From Hyphomonadaceae bacterium (GTDB lineage: Bacteria > Pseudomonadota > Alphaproteobacteria > Caulobacterales > Hyphomonadaceae), in the NCBI GenBank assembly GCA_947474455.1, contig CANJIL010000009.1:24341-88340 (forward strand): a DNA stretch of 64,000 bases, written 5' to 3'. The notes beneath the pieces were generated by a model. The model searched no databases, had not been told where the DNA came from, and saw only the letters and a list, made by a program, of their open reading frames with translations. This document shows positions 42,966-50,417 of this stretch, piece by piece; position 1 is the stretch's first letter; the number at the start of each line of letters is the position of its first letter. The position numbers and the translations under genes are program-made.

Positions 42966-45446
42966 ATGGACATGACATTCACCCAGCCGCTCGTCCTGCT
43001 CGTCGCAGGCGCTGCGGCTTTCGGCATCGCCGCCCTGCTTTGGGCCCTGCGGATTTCAGACGGCGCCCGCGGTGCGGCGCGCAAGTATCGCGAAGAGGAA
43101 CAGAGGGCGCGCGAAAGACTGGCGCGGGCCGAAAGCGTGTTCGGCGCCCATCCCGGCGTGATCATGGTCTGGGAGGAAGAAGAAAGCGAAGACGGAAAGC
43201 CGAAGGCACAGACGGAATGGGGTCTTCCCAACCTCTATGGTTCGCCCGTCGCGCTCATGGGCATCCTGCGTTTCGCCGATGACGGCACATCGGACGATCC
43301 TGGCGTTCGCATCCTCGAAGGTCTTGCCGACCTCGAAGCCCGCGATGGCGCAGGCCAAGACGCGACCCTGCGCGAGCGTCTGAAGCAGCTGCGCAATGAC
43401 GGCGCCCCGTTCTCGCTCACCATCATAGGTCCGTCGGGACGCTTCCTGGAAGCCGACGGCCGCACAGCCGGCGCGCGGGCCGTCCTCTGGATCACCGACA
43501 CCACCATAAAGGGCCTCGAGGAATCCGGCGCCCGCGCCCGCTTCGAAGAAGCCCGCGCAGCAGTCGCACGCGATCCCATGGCCTTCCTCGAGATGCTGGG
43601 CAAGGCGCCCTTCCCGGCTTGGCGCATGTCCGGCGCGGGCAAGCTGCAATGGGTCAACCGCGCGTATCTGAAAGCCGTCGGAGCGCCCACCGTCGACCAT
43701 GTGCTCGATCGCCAAATCATGCTCGACCAGCATGTGACGTCGCAGGCCCAGCGCACGATCTCCACGAACAACGAAACCGACGACACGCGCCACGTCGTCG
43801 TTGACGGGGAACGCCGCGCCATGAAGGTGAAGATGTTCCCGCTGTCAGGCGGCCTAGGCGGCATGGCGTTCGACATCACCGAACTCGAAAGCGCGCGCGA
43901 AACGCTGGAAAAGAACTCCAAGGCCCACGACGATACGCTGAACCACGTCGCCGACGGCGTCGCCATCTTCGGCGCCGACCGCAAGCTGATCTTCAACAAC
44001 CGCGCCTTCCAGGAAATGTGGGGCCTTGATCCCTCCTACCTGCTCGACAAGCCCGACCATGGCTCGCTGCTCGATCGCCTGCGCGAGCGCCGCAAGCTAC
44101 CGGCCCGCCCTGACTTCGCCGAATGGCGCAAAGGCGAACTCGCCTACTATCAGGGCGAGAAGGTCGACATCGTCGAGAACCTCTGGAACCTGCCGGACGG
44201 CCGCATCCTGCGTGTTACGCGCCAGCGCCACCCGCTCGGCGGTGCGCTGATGCTGTTCAAGGACATCACGGACGAACTCTCGCTCAAGGCCGAGTTCAAC
44301 CGCCTCATCAACGTCCAGAAAGCGACGCTAGACAACCTGCGCGAAGCCATCGTCGTGTTCAGCGCCGATGGCCGCCTGCGCCTACACAACGACGCCTTCG
44401 CCGAACTCTGGGGCCTCAAGAAAGATACGCTGACCGACGCGCCCGACTTCGACGACGTCGTCACCCAGTGCGCGCGCCTCTATCACGACCGCAATGTGTG
44501 GGCGACGATCAAGAGCCGCGTCACCAATCCCTCGCCGGAATACCGCCAGCAGGACCAGGGCGTGATGCGCACGTCCAACGATCTCACCATCACCTGGATC
44601 ACCCAGCCCCTGCCCAACGGCGCCACGCTGATCGCCTTCATGGACGTGACCGCCGCCCGGAAGGTGGAAACCGCCCTGAAGGACAAGAATGAAGCTCTGC
44701 AGGCCGCCGACAAACTGAAGAACGAGTTCGTGCAGAACGTCTCCTATCAGCTCCGTTCGCCACTCACGACCATCCTTGGCTACGCCGAGCTGCTCGAAAG
44801 CGAACGCCAGGGCGCGCTCACCGACAAGCAGCGCGAGCAGGTCGTCTCGATCCTCTCCGCCGCCGACCATCTCTCGAAAGTCATCTCCAACATCCTCGAC
44901 CTCGCGATGATAGAAGCCGGCCGCATGGAGCTGGAGCTCTCCGAATTCTCCTTGCGTGGCGCCATCGAAGACGCGGTCGATCTTGTCGTCACGACGGCTG
45001 AGAACACCAAGGTCCGCGTCGAGATCCTGTGCGACGATCGCATCGGCAACATCCACGCCGACGAACGCCGCATCAAGCAAGTGCTGTTCAACTTGCTCAC
45101 CAACGCCCTCCGCTTCACGGGCGCCGGCGGCCACATCCGGATCGAAGCCTCCAAGCCGGTGCCGAGCGAGAACATCATCCGCCTCGCCGTCTCCGACAAC
45201 GGCAAGGGCATCGCACCCGAGCGCCAGTCGAGCGTGTTCGATAGCTTCACTTCGGGCGACACCCGCGGCGCCGGCCTCGGCCTCGCCCTCGTGCGCTCCT
45301 TCGTCGAACTCCACGGCGGCGACGTGAAGATGAAGTCCTCGCCCGGCTCGGGCACGTCGGTCATCTGCCACCTCCCGGAGATGGCCTCCCCCAAGGGCCC
45401 GCGAGTCGAACTAGATCTTGCTGCGGAAGCTGTCCCCGCGCGCTAA
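42966..45446 (+). CDS. divL: DivL-type cell-cycle sensor, Tyr in place of His
   Basis: DivL is an atypical kinase that binds phosphorylated DivK and controls CckA and so CtrA. 826 residues from ATG 42966 (ATG 42936 would add ten). An N-terminal membrane segment (VLLVAGAAAFGIAALLWALR), a coiled region, several PAS domains (DRKLIFNNRAFQEMWGLDP; ADGRLRLHNDAFAELWGL), then the dimerisation helix FVQNVSYQLRSPLTTILGYAELL: tyrosine Y594 where histidine kinases have H, the DivL hallmark. The ATPase domain is intact (LFNLLTNALRF, VSDNGKGIAPERQ, GAGLGLALVRSF). The CtrA box upstream fits known CtrA control. Neighbours do not belong to the circuit. Confidence 0.93.
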   Translation: MDMTFTQPLVLLVAGAAAFGIAALLWALRISDGARGAARKYREEEQRARERLARAESVFGAHPGVIMVWEEEESEDGKPKAQTEWGLPNLYGSPVALMGILRFADDGTSDDPGVRILEGLADLEARDGAGQDATLRERLKQLRNDGAPFSLTIIGPSGRFLEADGRTAGARAVLWITDTTIKGLEESGARARFEEARAAVARDPMAFLEMLGKAPFPAWRMSGAGKLQWVNRAYLKAVGAPTVDHVLDRQIMLDQHVTSQAQRTISTNNETDDTRHVVVDGERRAMKVKMFPLSGGLGGMAFDITELESARETLEKNSKAHDDTLNHVADGVAIFGADRKLIFNNRAFQEMWGLDPSYLLDKPDHGSLLDRLRERRKLPARPDFAEWRKGELAYYQGEKVDIVENLWNLPDGRILRVTRQRHPLGGALMLFKDITDELSLKAEFNRLINVQKATLDNLREAIVVFSADGRLRLHNDAFAELWGLKKDTLTDAPDFDDVVTQCARLYHDRNVWATIKSRVTNPSPEYRQQDQGVMRTSNDLTITWITQPLPNGATLIAFMDVTAARKVETALKDKNEALQAADKLKNEFVQNVSYQLRSPLTTILGYAELLESERQGALTDKQREQVVSILSAADHLSKVISNILDLAMIEAGRMELELSEFSLRGAIEDAVDLVVTTAENTKVRVEILCDDRIGNIHADERRIKQVLFNLLTNALRFTGAGGHIRIEASKPVPSENIIRLAVSDNGKGIAPERQSSVFDSFTSGDTRGAGLGLALVRSFVELHGGDVKMKSSPGSGTSVICHLPEMASPKGPRVELDLAAEAVPAR

Positions 45447-45519
45447 TAAGCGGCTGATCTCGCTCTCGTGACGCCTGCATGGCGTTGACACCGGCCGCCC
45501 CCGCCACGATGTTGGCGCC

Positions 45520-45900
45520 ATGCTGTCGAAGCTGACCCGCATCGTGCTGGCGATCGCCACGGCGTTCGTGTTCACAGGCCAGATGGAGGCCGCGACCGCC
45601 CATTGCGCGCGGCTCGCCATGACGCACGCAGTGCCCGAACGCCCCGCCCCGGCTGCGGAGACGCCGCCCTGCCACGAAAATGGTTCCGCTCAGGCGGTGG
45701 GGCATACCGCCCCGCCGAAAGATCACCAGCATCACCCACAGCCCGATCATTGCGAATGCATCGCCGCGCTGAAGACCTGCCTCGCCATCGCAACCGCGTC
45801 GGCCTCACGCCGCATCGAGCCCTATGCCTGGATGCTGCAGAGCGCCGCCACCTTCGTCTCGACCGAGCCAGCTCCCGACTGGCGCCCCCCGCGCGCCTGA
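45520..45900 (+). CDS. Small exported Cys/His-rich protein, DUF2946-like
   Basis: 126 residues from ATG 45520. Signal MLSKLTRIVLAIATAFVF then AHC, a run of Pro and His, CHENGS, HHPQPDHCECIAALKTCLA. The pattern (exported, scattered Cys/His, short) fits the DUF2946 and similar proteins found in copper and heavy-metal resistance clusters. It sits 68 bp before a Met/His-rich outer-membrane-like protein and is probably cotranscribed with it. The assignment to a numbered family is tentative. Confidence 0.6.
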   Translation: MLSKLTRIVLAIATAFVFTGQMEAATAHCARLAMTHAVPERPAPAAETPPCHENGSAQAVGHTAPPKDHQHHPQPDHCECIAALKTCLAIATASASRRIEPYAWMLQSAATFVSTEPAPDWRPPRA

Positions 45901-45968
45901 CCTGAACCTCGCAAACCCAACGGTCTGATGAGGGCCGTCACAGCAGATTCAGATCAGGACTTCAGACA

Positions 45969-47387
45969 ATGAAATGCTCCCTACTGATCGCTTCGGCGAT
46001 CCTGATTGCGCCATCCGCCATGGCGCAGGTCACAGACCATTCCGCCCACGAAGGCCACACGCCCGAGACCGAGCAACCAGCCACGCCACCAGCCGAGGAC
46101 CATTCGGTCCACACCGGAATGGATCATTCGCAGATGGACCATTCGCAGATGGACCATTCGCAAATGGATCACGGCGACATGGATCATTCCGACCATCTGG
46201 ATCACGGCGGGATGGACCAAGGCGGGGCCATGACCAGCGCCTTCGGCGCCTATCCCATGACCCGCGACGGCTCCGGCACAAGCTGGGTCCCCGACGCTCT
46301 GCGCCACGGGGGCGTGCATGCGGAGGCCGGCGGATGGATGCTGATGGGCCACGCCACGCTCGACGGCGTGTATTCCTGGCAGGACGGCCCGCGTGGCGAG
46401 GAGAAAGCCTTCGCCGCCGGCATGATCATGGGCTCGGCCCAGCGCAAAGTCGGCGACGCCGGAACACTGCAACTACGCGCCATGCTCAGCCCCGACCCGC
46501 TGATGGGCAAGAGCGGTTACCCGCTTCTCCTTGCCGCTGGCGAAACCGCCGACGGCGTCGAGCCGCTGATCGACCGCCAGCATCCGCACGATCTCTTCAT
46601 GGAGCTGTCGGCCAGCTACTCCCATCGCGTCTCTGCGCAGGACAGCCTCTTCGGCTATGCCGGCCTGCCGGGCGAGCCCGCTTTCGGCCCGCCGGCCTTC
46701 ATGCACCGTCCCGCCGCGATGGCGATCCCCGAAGCGCCCATCACTCACCACTGGCTCGACTCGACCCACATCACCTTCGGCGTCGTCACAGCGGGCTGGG
46801 TCCACGACCGCTTCAAGATTGAAGCCTCCCGCTTCCGCGGCCGCGAACCCGACGAGTCGCGTTACGATATCGAGACCGGAAAACTGGATTCCACATCGGT
46901 CCGCTTGTCATGGAACCCGACGGACAACTGGGCGCTGCAGGCGAGCTGGGCCGACGTCGCCAGCCCTGAACAGCTCGAGCCCGATGTCGACGCCACAAAA
47001 TATTCCGCCAGCGCGCTCTATACCCGGAAGCTCGCGAATGGCGGGGAATTTTCCTTCACCGCCGCCTTTGGTCGCAAGAAAACCAGCGAAAACGTCACGC
47101 TCGACGCCTGGCTCGGCGAAGCCAGCTGGTCGCCCAATCCGGACTGGACGATCTTCGCCCGCACCGAAGCCATCGAGACGGACGAACTCGGCCCAATCCA
47201 TCACGGCCCCGTGGAAAACGCCGCCCGCCTCGGTTTCGGCGGCGCCCGCAACTTCCGCATCGCCGACCACGTCAACCTGTCGCTCGGCGCCTCGCTCACC
47301 CAGAACTGGGTCAGCAACGCCCTTTCGCCCCTCTACGACGGCGACCCGGTCGGCGGCCTGGCGTTTGTCAGGCTGAAGATCGAGTAG
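45969..47387 (+). CDS. Met/His-rich outer-membrane protein, putative copper tolerance
   Basis: 472 residues, signal MKCSLLIASAILIAPSAMAQ. Then a metal-binding segment of MDHSQ repeats (see 46119) and a long beta-rich region with periodic aromatic strands (VHAEAGGWMLMGHATLDGVYSW, FKIEASRFRGREPD, NWALQASWADVA, GEFSFTAAFGR, DWTIFARTEAIE, GGLAFVRLKIE), which ends in a C-terminal strand typical of an outer-membrane barrel. The layout resembles CopB/PcoB-like and related copper-island proteins without being clearly one of them. Located after a DUF2946-like gene. A CopA oxidase or P-type ATPase is not in the window, so copper is inferred from the motif only. Confidence 0.65.
   Translation: MKCSLLIASAILIAPSAMAQVTDHSAHEGHTPETEQPATPPAEDHSVHTGMDHSQMDHSQMDHSQMDHGDMDHSDHLDHGGMDQGGAMTSAFGAYPMTRDGSGTSWVPDALRHGGVHAEAGGWMLMGHATLDGVYSWQDGPRGEEKAFAAGMIMGSAQRKVGDAGTLQLRAMLSPDPLMGKSGYPLLLAAGETADGVEPLIDRQHPHDLFMELSASYSHRVSAQDSLFGYAGLPGEPAFGPPAFMHRPAAMAIPEAPITHHWLDSTHITFGVVTAGWVHDRFKIEASRFRGREPDESRYDIETGKLDSTSVRLSWNPTDNWALQASWADVASPEQLEPDVDATKYSASALYTRKLANGGEFSFTAAFGRKKTSENVTLDAWLGEASWSPNPDWTIFARTEAIETDELGPIHHGPVENAARLGFGGARNFRIADHVNLSLGASLTQNWVSNALSPLYDGDPVGGLAFVRLKIE
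46119..46217 (+). repeat. Tandem 15-bp repeats encoding MDHSQ units
   Basis: Codes MDHSQ three times, then MDHGD, MDHSD, HLDHG and GMDQ. The DNA unit is about ATGGACCATTCGCAG with minor changes. Met/His-rich repeats of this sort bind Cu(I)/Cu(II). The repeat count may vary between strains. Confidence 0.8.
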
Positions 47388-47419
47388 CGGAAGCAACCAC
47401 GCATAACGGAAGCAACCAC
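47388..47419 (+). repeat. 13-bp direct repeat at the IS remnant edge
   Basis: CGGAAGCAACCAC at 47388-47400 and again at 47407-47419, 19 bp apart. It begins immediately after the stop of the Met/His-rich gene and before the transposase remnant. Confidence 0.55.
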
Positions 47420-47474
47420 CGCTCTCCTCCTCTCCCGATCGGGCTACTGTCTGGGCGAGACGCGGGCCGGTGAG

Positions 47475-47925
47475 ATGCGGCCCACGCGCTTCCTGCGCAA
47501 TCGGAAAGTGAGTTCCAAGGCCGTGTTCGCTACTGCGGCCGACAGAACGCACGCACGGGTGCGCGGTCTGCACGTGCTGGCGATCCAGGACACCACATCG
47601 TTGCGTGACGATGGGTCTGGGTCGAGCCTCCACGTCCATCCGGTGCTTGGGCTAGCGCATTGCCAGTCGCTGCGGCGTCCGGGTGGACGGGCGGTCTCGC
47701 GCAAGACGCAGGCGATCGGGGACAAGGAAAGCCAGCGCCGGCTCGACGGCGCGGAAGCGGGCGCTGCCCTTAAGGCGGCCGGCGCACCAGTGGTCTCCAT
47801 GACGGCGCGCCCGGCGCGAGCGGGCCGGAAGGCAAGCGATGGTGCTGGGCGGATTGGCGATGCGGAAGCGCCGGCCGGCCACAGCCCAAGGGCGGATCGA
47901 GATCTCGTTCGCCAGCAACATCCCA
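47475..47925 (+). mobile_element. IS4-family transposase remnant
   Basis: Fragments of an IS4-type DDE transposase. One frame has RTHARVRGLHVLAIQDTTSL (first catalytic Asp in the D-T-T motif), LHVHPVLGLAH, RAVSRKTQAIGDKESQRRLDGAEAG, and then loses the family pattern; a second frame (47839 on) has GGLAMRKRRPATAQGRIEI, a later part of the same enzyme. The region between, with the second Asp, is missing, and terminal inverted repeats were not found. It lies between the Met/His-rich gene and fliP, and must be inactive. Confidence 0.65.
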
Positions 47926-47960
47926 CAAATCACAGAGACAGGGGCGTCCTCACAAACCCG

Positions 47961-48713
47961 TCAACTCGGCGGAGGACCCTGCATGAAACTTTCGACCAAC
48001 GACCCTGCGAGCATCCGCCAGCCATCCACCAGCACGAAGAAGATCAGCTTGAAAGGCAGCGATATCGTGACGGGCGGCAGCATCATCATGCCCATCGCCA
48101 TCAGGATCGACGACACGACAAGGTCGATCACCAGAAAGGGCAGGAACACCATGAAGCCGATCTCGAAGGCCCGCTTCAGCTCCGAGATCATGAAGGCCGG
48201 CGCAAGCACATGGAAAGGCGCATCGGCCGGGTTCTGCAGGTTCTCTATCTTCGCCATATTCGCAAACAGCGCGACATCTTCAGGTCCCGCATACTGACCC
48301 ATGAACTGCTGCACCGGCCCGAGCGCGCGCGGGATCGCCTCCTCCAGCGTGATCGCCTCGGCCATGTAAGGCTGGATACCGGCTTCGTAGGACGCCATGA
48401 AGGTCGGCGTCATCACGAAGGCGGTGAGGAACAGCGACAGCGAGATCACCACCGAGTTGGGCGGCGCGTTCTGCAGGCCGATGGCTGTGCGCAGCAGCGA
48501 CAGCACCACGACGATGCGCACGAAGGCCGTGGTCATGACGAGTATCGACGGCGCCAACGAAAGCACCGTGATGGCGGCGATCATCTGCACAATGCCGGAG
48601 GTGAGACCCTGCCCCGTGCCAAGATCGACCGAGATCGTCTGCGGCAACGCTTCTGGCGCGATCAGCGCGACAAGTCCCAGCGCGGGAAGAAAACGAAGCG
48701 TGCGGGCGATCAT
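47961..48713 (-). CDS. fliP: Flagellar export protein FliP
   Basis: Inner-membrane subunit of the flagellar type III export gate. 250 residues with a cleavable signal (LRFLPALGLVALIAPEALP). Signature: IAAITVLSLAPSILVMTTAFVRIVVVLSLLRTAIGLQNAPPN, then FLTAFVMTPTFMASYEAGIQPY, FMISELKRAFEIGFMVFLPFLVIDLVVSSILMAMGMMMLPP, FKLIFFVLVDGWRMLAGSLVESF. It overlaps fliO by four bases. Its 3' end lies 36 bp from the transposase remnant. Downstream partners fliQ/fliR/flhB are not in the window. Confidence 0.95.
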   Translation of the reverse strand: MIARTLRFLPALGLVALIAPEALPQTISVDLGTGQGLTSGIVQMIAAITVLSLAPSILVMTTAFVRIVVVLSLLRTAIGLQNAPPNSVVISLSLFLTAFVMTPTFMASYEAGIQPYMAEAITLEEAIPRALGPVQQFMGQYAGPEDVALFANMAKIENLQNPADAPFHVLAPAFMISELKRAFEIGFMVFLPFLVIDLVVSSILMAMGMMMLPPVTISLPFKLIFFVLVDGWRMLAGSLVESFMQGPPPS

Positions 48714-49024
48714 TGGCCCGGCCCGTCATTGGCGGCATCGGGGGGCATCGCCTTGAAGGCCGGCGGCGCGTCCCGCGAGGCGATCAGCGTGTCGCCTGTC
48801 GGCGCGAGGCAGATGAGATGCTCGCGCTCGCCCCAGCGCACGACAGCCAGCTTGCGCCGCATGTCGAGCGAGCGCCATTCGGTGACCTTGAGATCGGTGG
48901 AAACGACGCCGGCCTTTAGGCCGATGCGGCTGCCATACTTGCGCAGCGCCCACGCTCCGCCAAGCAGCAGGCCCAGCACGAAGGCCAGGGCGGCAATCGC
49001 CTTCAAGACCGAGAAGAAGTCCAT
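48710..49024 (-). CDS. fliO: Flagellar export chaperone FliO
   Basis: 104 residues: one membrane helix (VLKAIAALAFVLGLLLGGAWALRKYG) then a small cytosolic domain (LKVTEWRSLDMRRKLAVVRWGEREHLICLAPTGDTLIASR). FliO assists FliP assembly in the export gate. The start at 49024 is divergent from flgB, 159 bp away, with the CtrA box between. Its stop overlaps the fliP start (ATGA). The sequence family is variable, so identification rests on layout and context. Confidence 0.85.
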   Translation of the reverse strand: MDFFSVLKAIAALAFVLGLLLGGAWALRKYGSRIGLKAGVVSTDLKVTEWRSLDMRRKLAVVRWGEREHLICLAPTGDTLIASRDAPPAFKAMPPDAANDGPGQ

Positions 49025-49116
49025 GTTGGACAGCCAATGGCGGCCATTCGGGCCGGTTTCTTGGTTAATCCATCGGAAATGTCGGTAAACGGCGAGTTAA
49101 CAAAACGGAGGAGGCT

Positions 49117-49131
49117 TTAAGGGGGCCTTAA
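49117..49131. promoter_or_regulatory. CtrA box between fliOP and flgBC-fliE
   Basis: TTAAGGGGGCCTTAA: TTAA half sites 7 bp apart, a complete CtrA box, with a lone TTAA at 49097-49100 next to it. It lies 52 bp before the flgB start and 92 bp before fliO, so one site could serve both class II units. Only about 50 bp separate it from the flgB start, so a position at or near the -35 region is possible. Confidence 0.75.
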
Positions 49132-49183
49132 GCAAACAGGTCAAATCTGCCTAGCAAGGGGTCCCAGCCCCAGGAAGCTACCG

Positions 49184-49624
49184 ATGTCCGACCCGACACA
49201 GATTTCCGTCTTTTCTCTGATGAAAGCCCGCCTGCAGATGCTGGGCGAGCGTCAGAAAGTGATCGCACAGAACGTCGCCAACGTGTCGACCCCCGGCTAT
49301 GTGCCCAGCGATGTGAACCAGGAAGCCTTCGCTGCGACCTTGCAACGCATGGCTGGCCACGGCGCGGCCCCCGGCGGCCCGGCGCGCACCGCGATGGTCG
49401 CAACGCAGGCCGGCCATATGGCGCCGGCAGCTTCCAGCGCCGCCCGGCGCGTCGCCACAGTGAAATCGCCTGACTCCGAAACCACCCTCGATGGCAACGC
49501 CGTGGTGGTCGAGGAGCAGATGATGAAAATCGCCGAAACCCGAATGGATTTCGAGACCATGGTTGGCCTGTACCAGAAGAGTCTGGGCCTGCTGCGGCTG
49601 GCGTCGCGCGCACCGGGAAGGTGA
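49184..49624 (+). CDS. flgB: Flagellar basal-body rod protein FlgB
   Basis: 146 residues: SVFSLMKARLQMLGERQKVIAQNVANVSTPGYVPSD (rod-protein N-terminal helix with the NVAN-TPGY motif), a variable middle, then KIAETRMDFETMVGLYQKSLGLLRLA. FlgB is the most proximal rod subunit. First gene of a flgB-flgC-fliE unit. GGAAG upstream of the start at 49184. Confidence 0.95.
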   Translation: MSDPTQISVFSLMKARLQMLGERQKVIAQNVANVSTPGYVPSDVNQEAFAATLQRMAGHGAAPGGPARTAMVATQAGHMAPAASSAARRVATVKSPDSETTLDGNAVVVEEQMMKIAETRMDFETMVGLYQKSLGLLRLASRAPGR

Positions 49625-49647
49625 GCCGGAGCCTCTAGGAGACAAAC

Positions 49648-50064
49648 ATGTCATCCGACCTCATGTCCGCCATGGGCGCGGCCGCGACGGGCCTGCGCGC
49701 GCAGACCGTGCGCATCCGCATCTCGGCCGAAAACCTCGCCAACGCCGATACGACCGCCAACACCCCCGGCGGCGACCCGTACCGCCGCAAGGCCCCCGTC
49801 TTCCGCACTTTCTATGACCGCGAAGTCGGCGCCGACACGGTGAAAGTCACCGGCTCGCGACTGGATAACAGCCCCTTCCAGGAGAAGTACGACCCCTCAC
49901 ACCCGGCGGCGGACGCCCGCGGCTACGTCAAGACCTCCAACGTCTCTTCCCTCATCGAAATGGCGGATCTGCGCGAGGCGCAGCGCGCCTACGAGGCCAA
50001 CCTCAATGTGATCGAGTCCAGCCGCGCAATGATGTTGGGTGTCGTCTCGCTACTGAAAGCGTGA
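49648..50064 (+). CDS. flgC: Flagellar basal-body rod protein FlgC
   Basis: 138 residues: SAMGAAATGLRAQTVRIRISAENLANADTT, GDPYRRKAPVF, then DPSHPAADARGYVKTSNVS and REAQRAYEANLNVIESSRAM, the flagellar rod signature. 23 bp after flgB, with AGGAG 7 bp before the ATG. Second proximal rod subunit. Confidence 0.96.
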   Translation: MSSDLMSAMGAAATGLRAQTVRIRISAENLANADTTANTPGGDPYRRKAPVFRTFYDREVGADTVKVTGSRLDNSPFQEKYDPSHPAADARGYVKTSNVSSLIEMADLREAQRAYEANLNVIESSRAMMLGVVSLLKA

Positions 50065-50075
50065 GGGGAAGCTAG

Positions 50076-50390
50076 ATGTCCGATCTCGGCCTTGCAGCGG
50101 TTAAGGCATACGGCGGCGTCGCGCAGACGCTGGGCAATCTCGGCGCGGGCAAGGAAGCGCAGGGCATGCAAGGCCCCGGCTTCGGCGACATTCTCAACTC
50201 CGCCGTCGGTTCCATCACCGGCGCCGGCAACGCGGCTGAGACGGCCGTGACCAACGCCGCCATGGGTCGCGGCGATCTGGTCGATGTCGTGACCGCCGTC
50301 GCTGCAGCCGAAGCCACGATGGAAACCGTGATCGCCGTCCGCGACGAGGTGATCAAGGCCTACCAGGAAATCATGCGCATGCCGATCTGA
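50076..50390 (+). CDS. fliE: Flagellar hook-basal body protein FliE
   Basis: 104 residues: FGDILNSAVGSITGAGNAAETAVTNAAMGRGDLVDVVTAVAAAEATMETVIAVRDEVIKAYQEIMRMPI; the DLVDVVTAV...RDKVI.AY.EIMRMP.I ending is diagnostic. FliE joins the MS ring to the rod and is needed for export. 11 bp after flgC. In Caulobacter relatives fliQ-fliR-flhB usually follow; here dnaE2 is next, convergent, 27 bp away. Confidence 0.95.
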   Translation: MSDLGLAAVKAYGGVAQTLGNLGAGKEAQGMQGPGFGDILNSAVGSITGAGNAAETAVTNAAMGRGDLVDVVTAVAAAEATMETVIAVRDEVIKAYQEIMRMPI

Positions 50391-50417
50391 CGCCTGCTCT
50401 CCTTCATTAGGAGCGCG

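Noticed and set aside
47839..48297. Plus-strand frame antisense to fliP
   Set aside because: Its first part belongs to the IS4 remnant, but the rest is antisense to fliP and not a gene.
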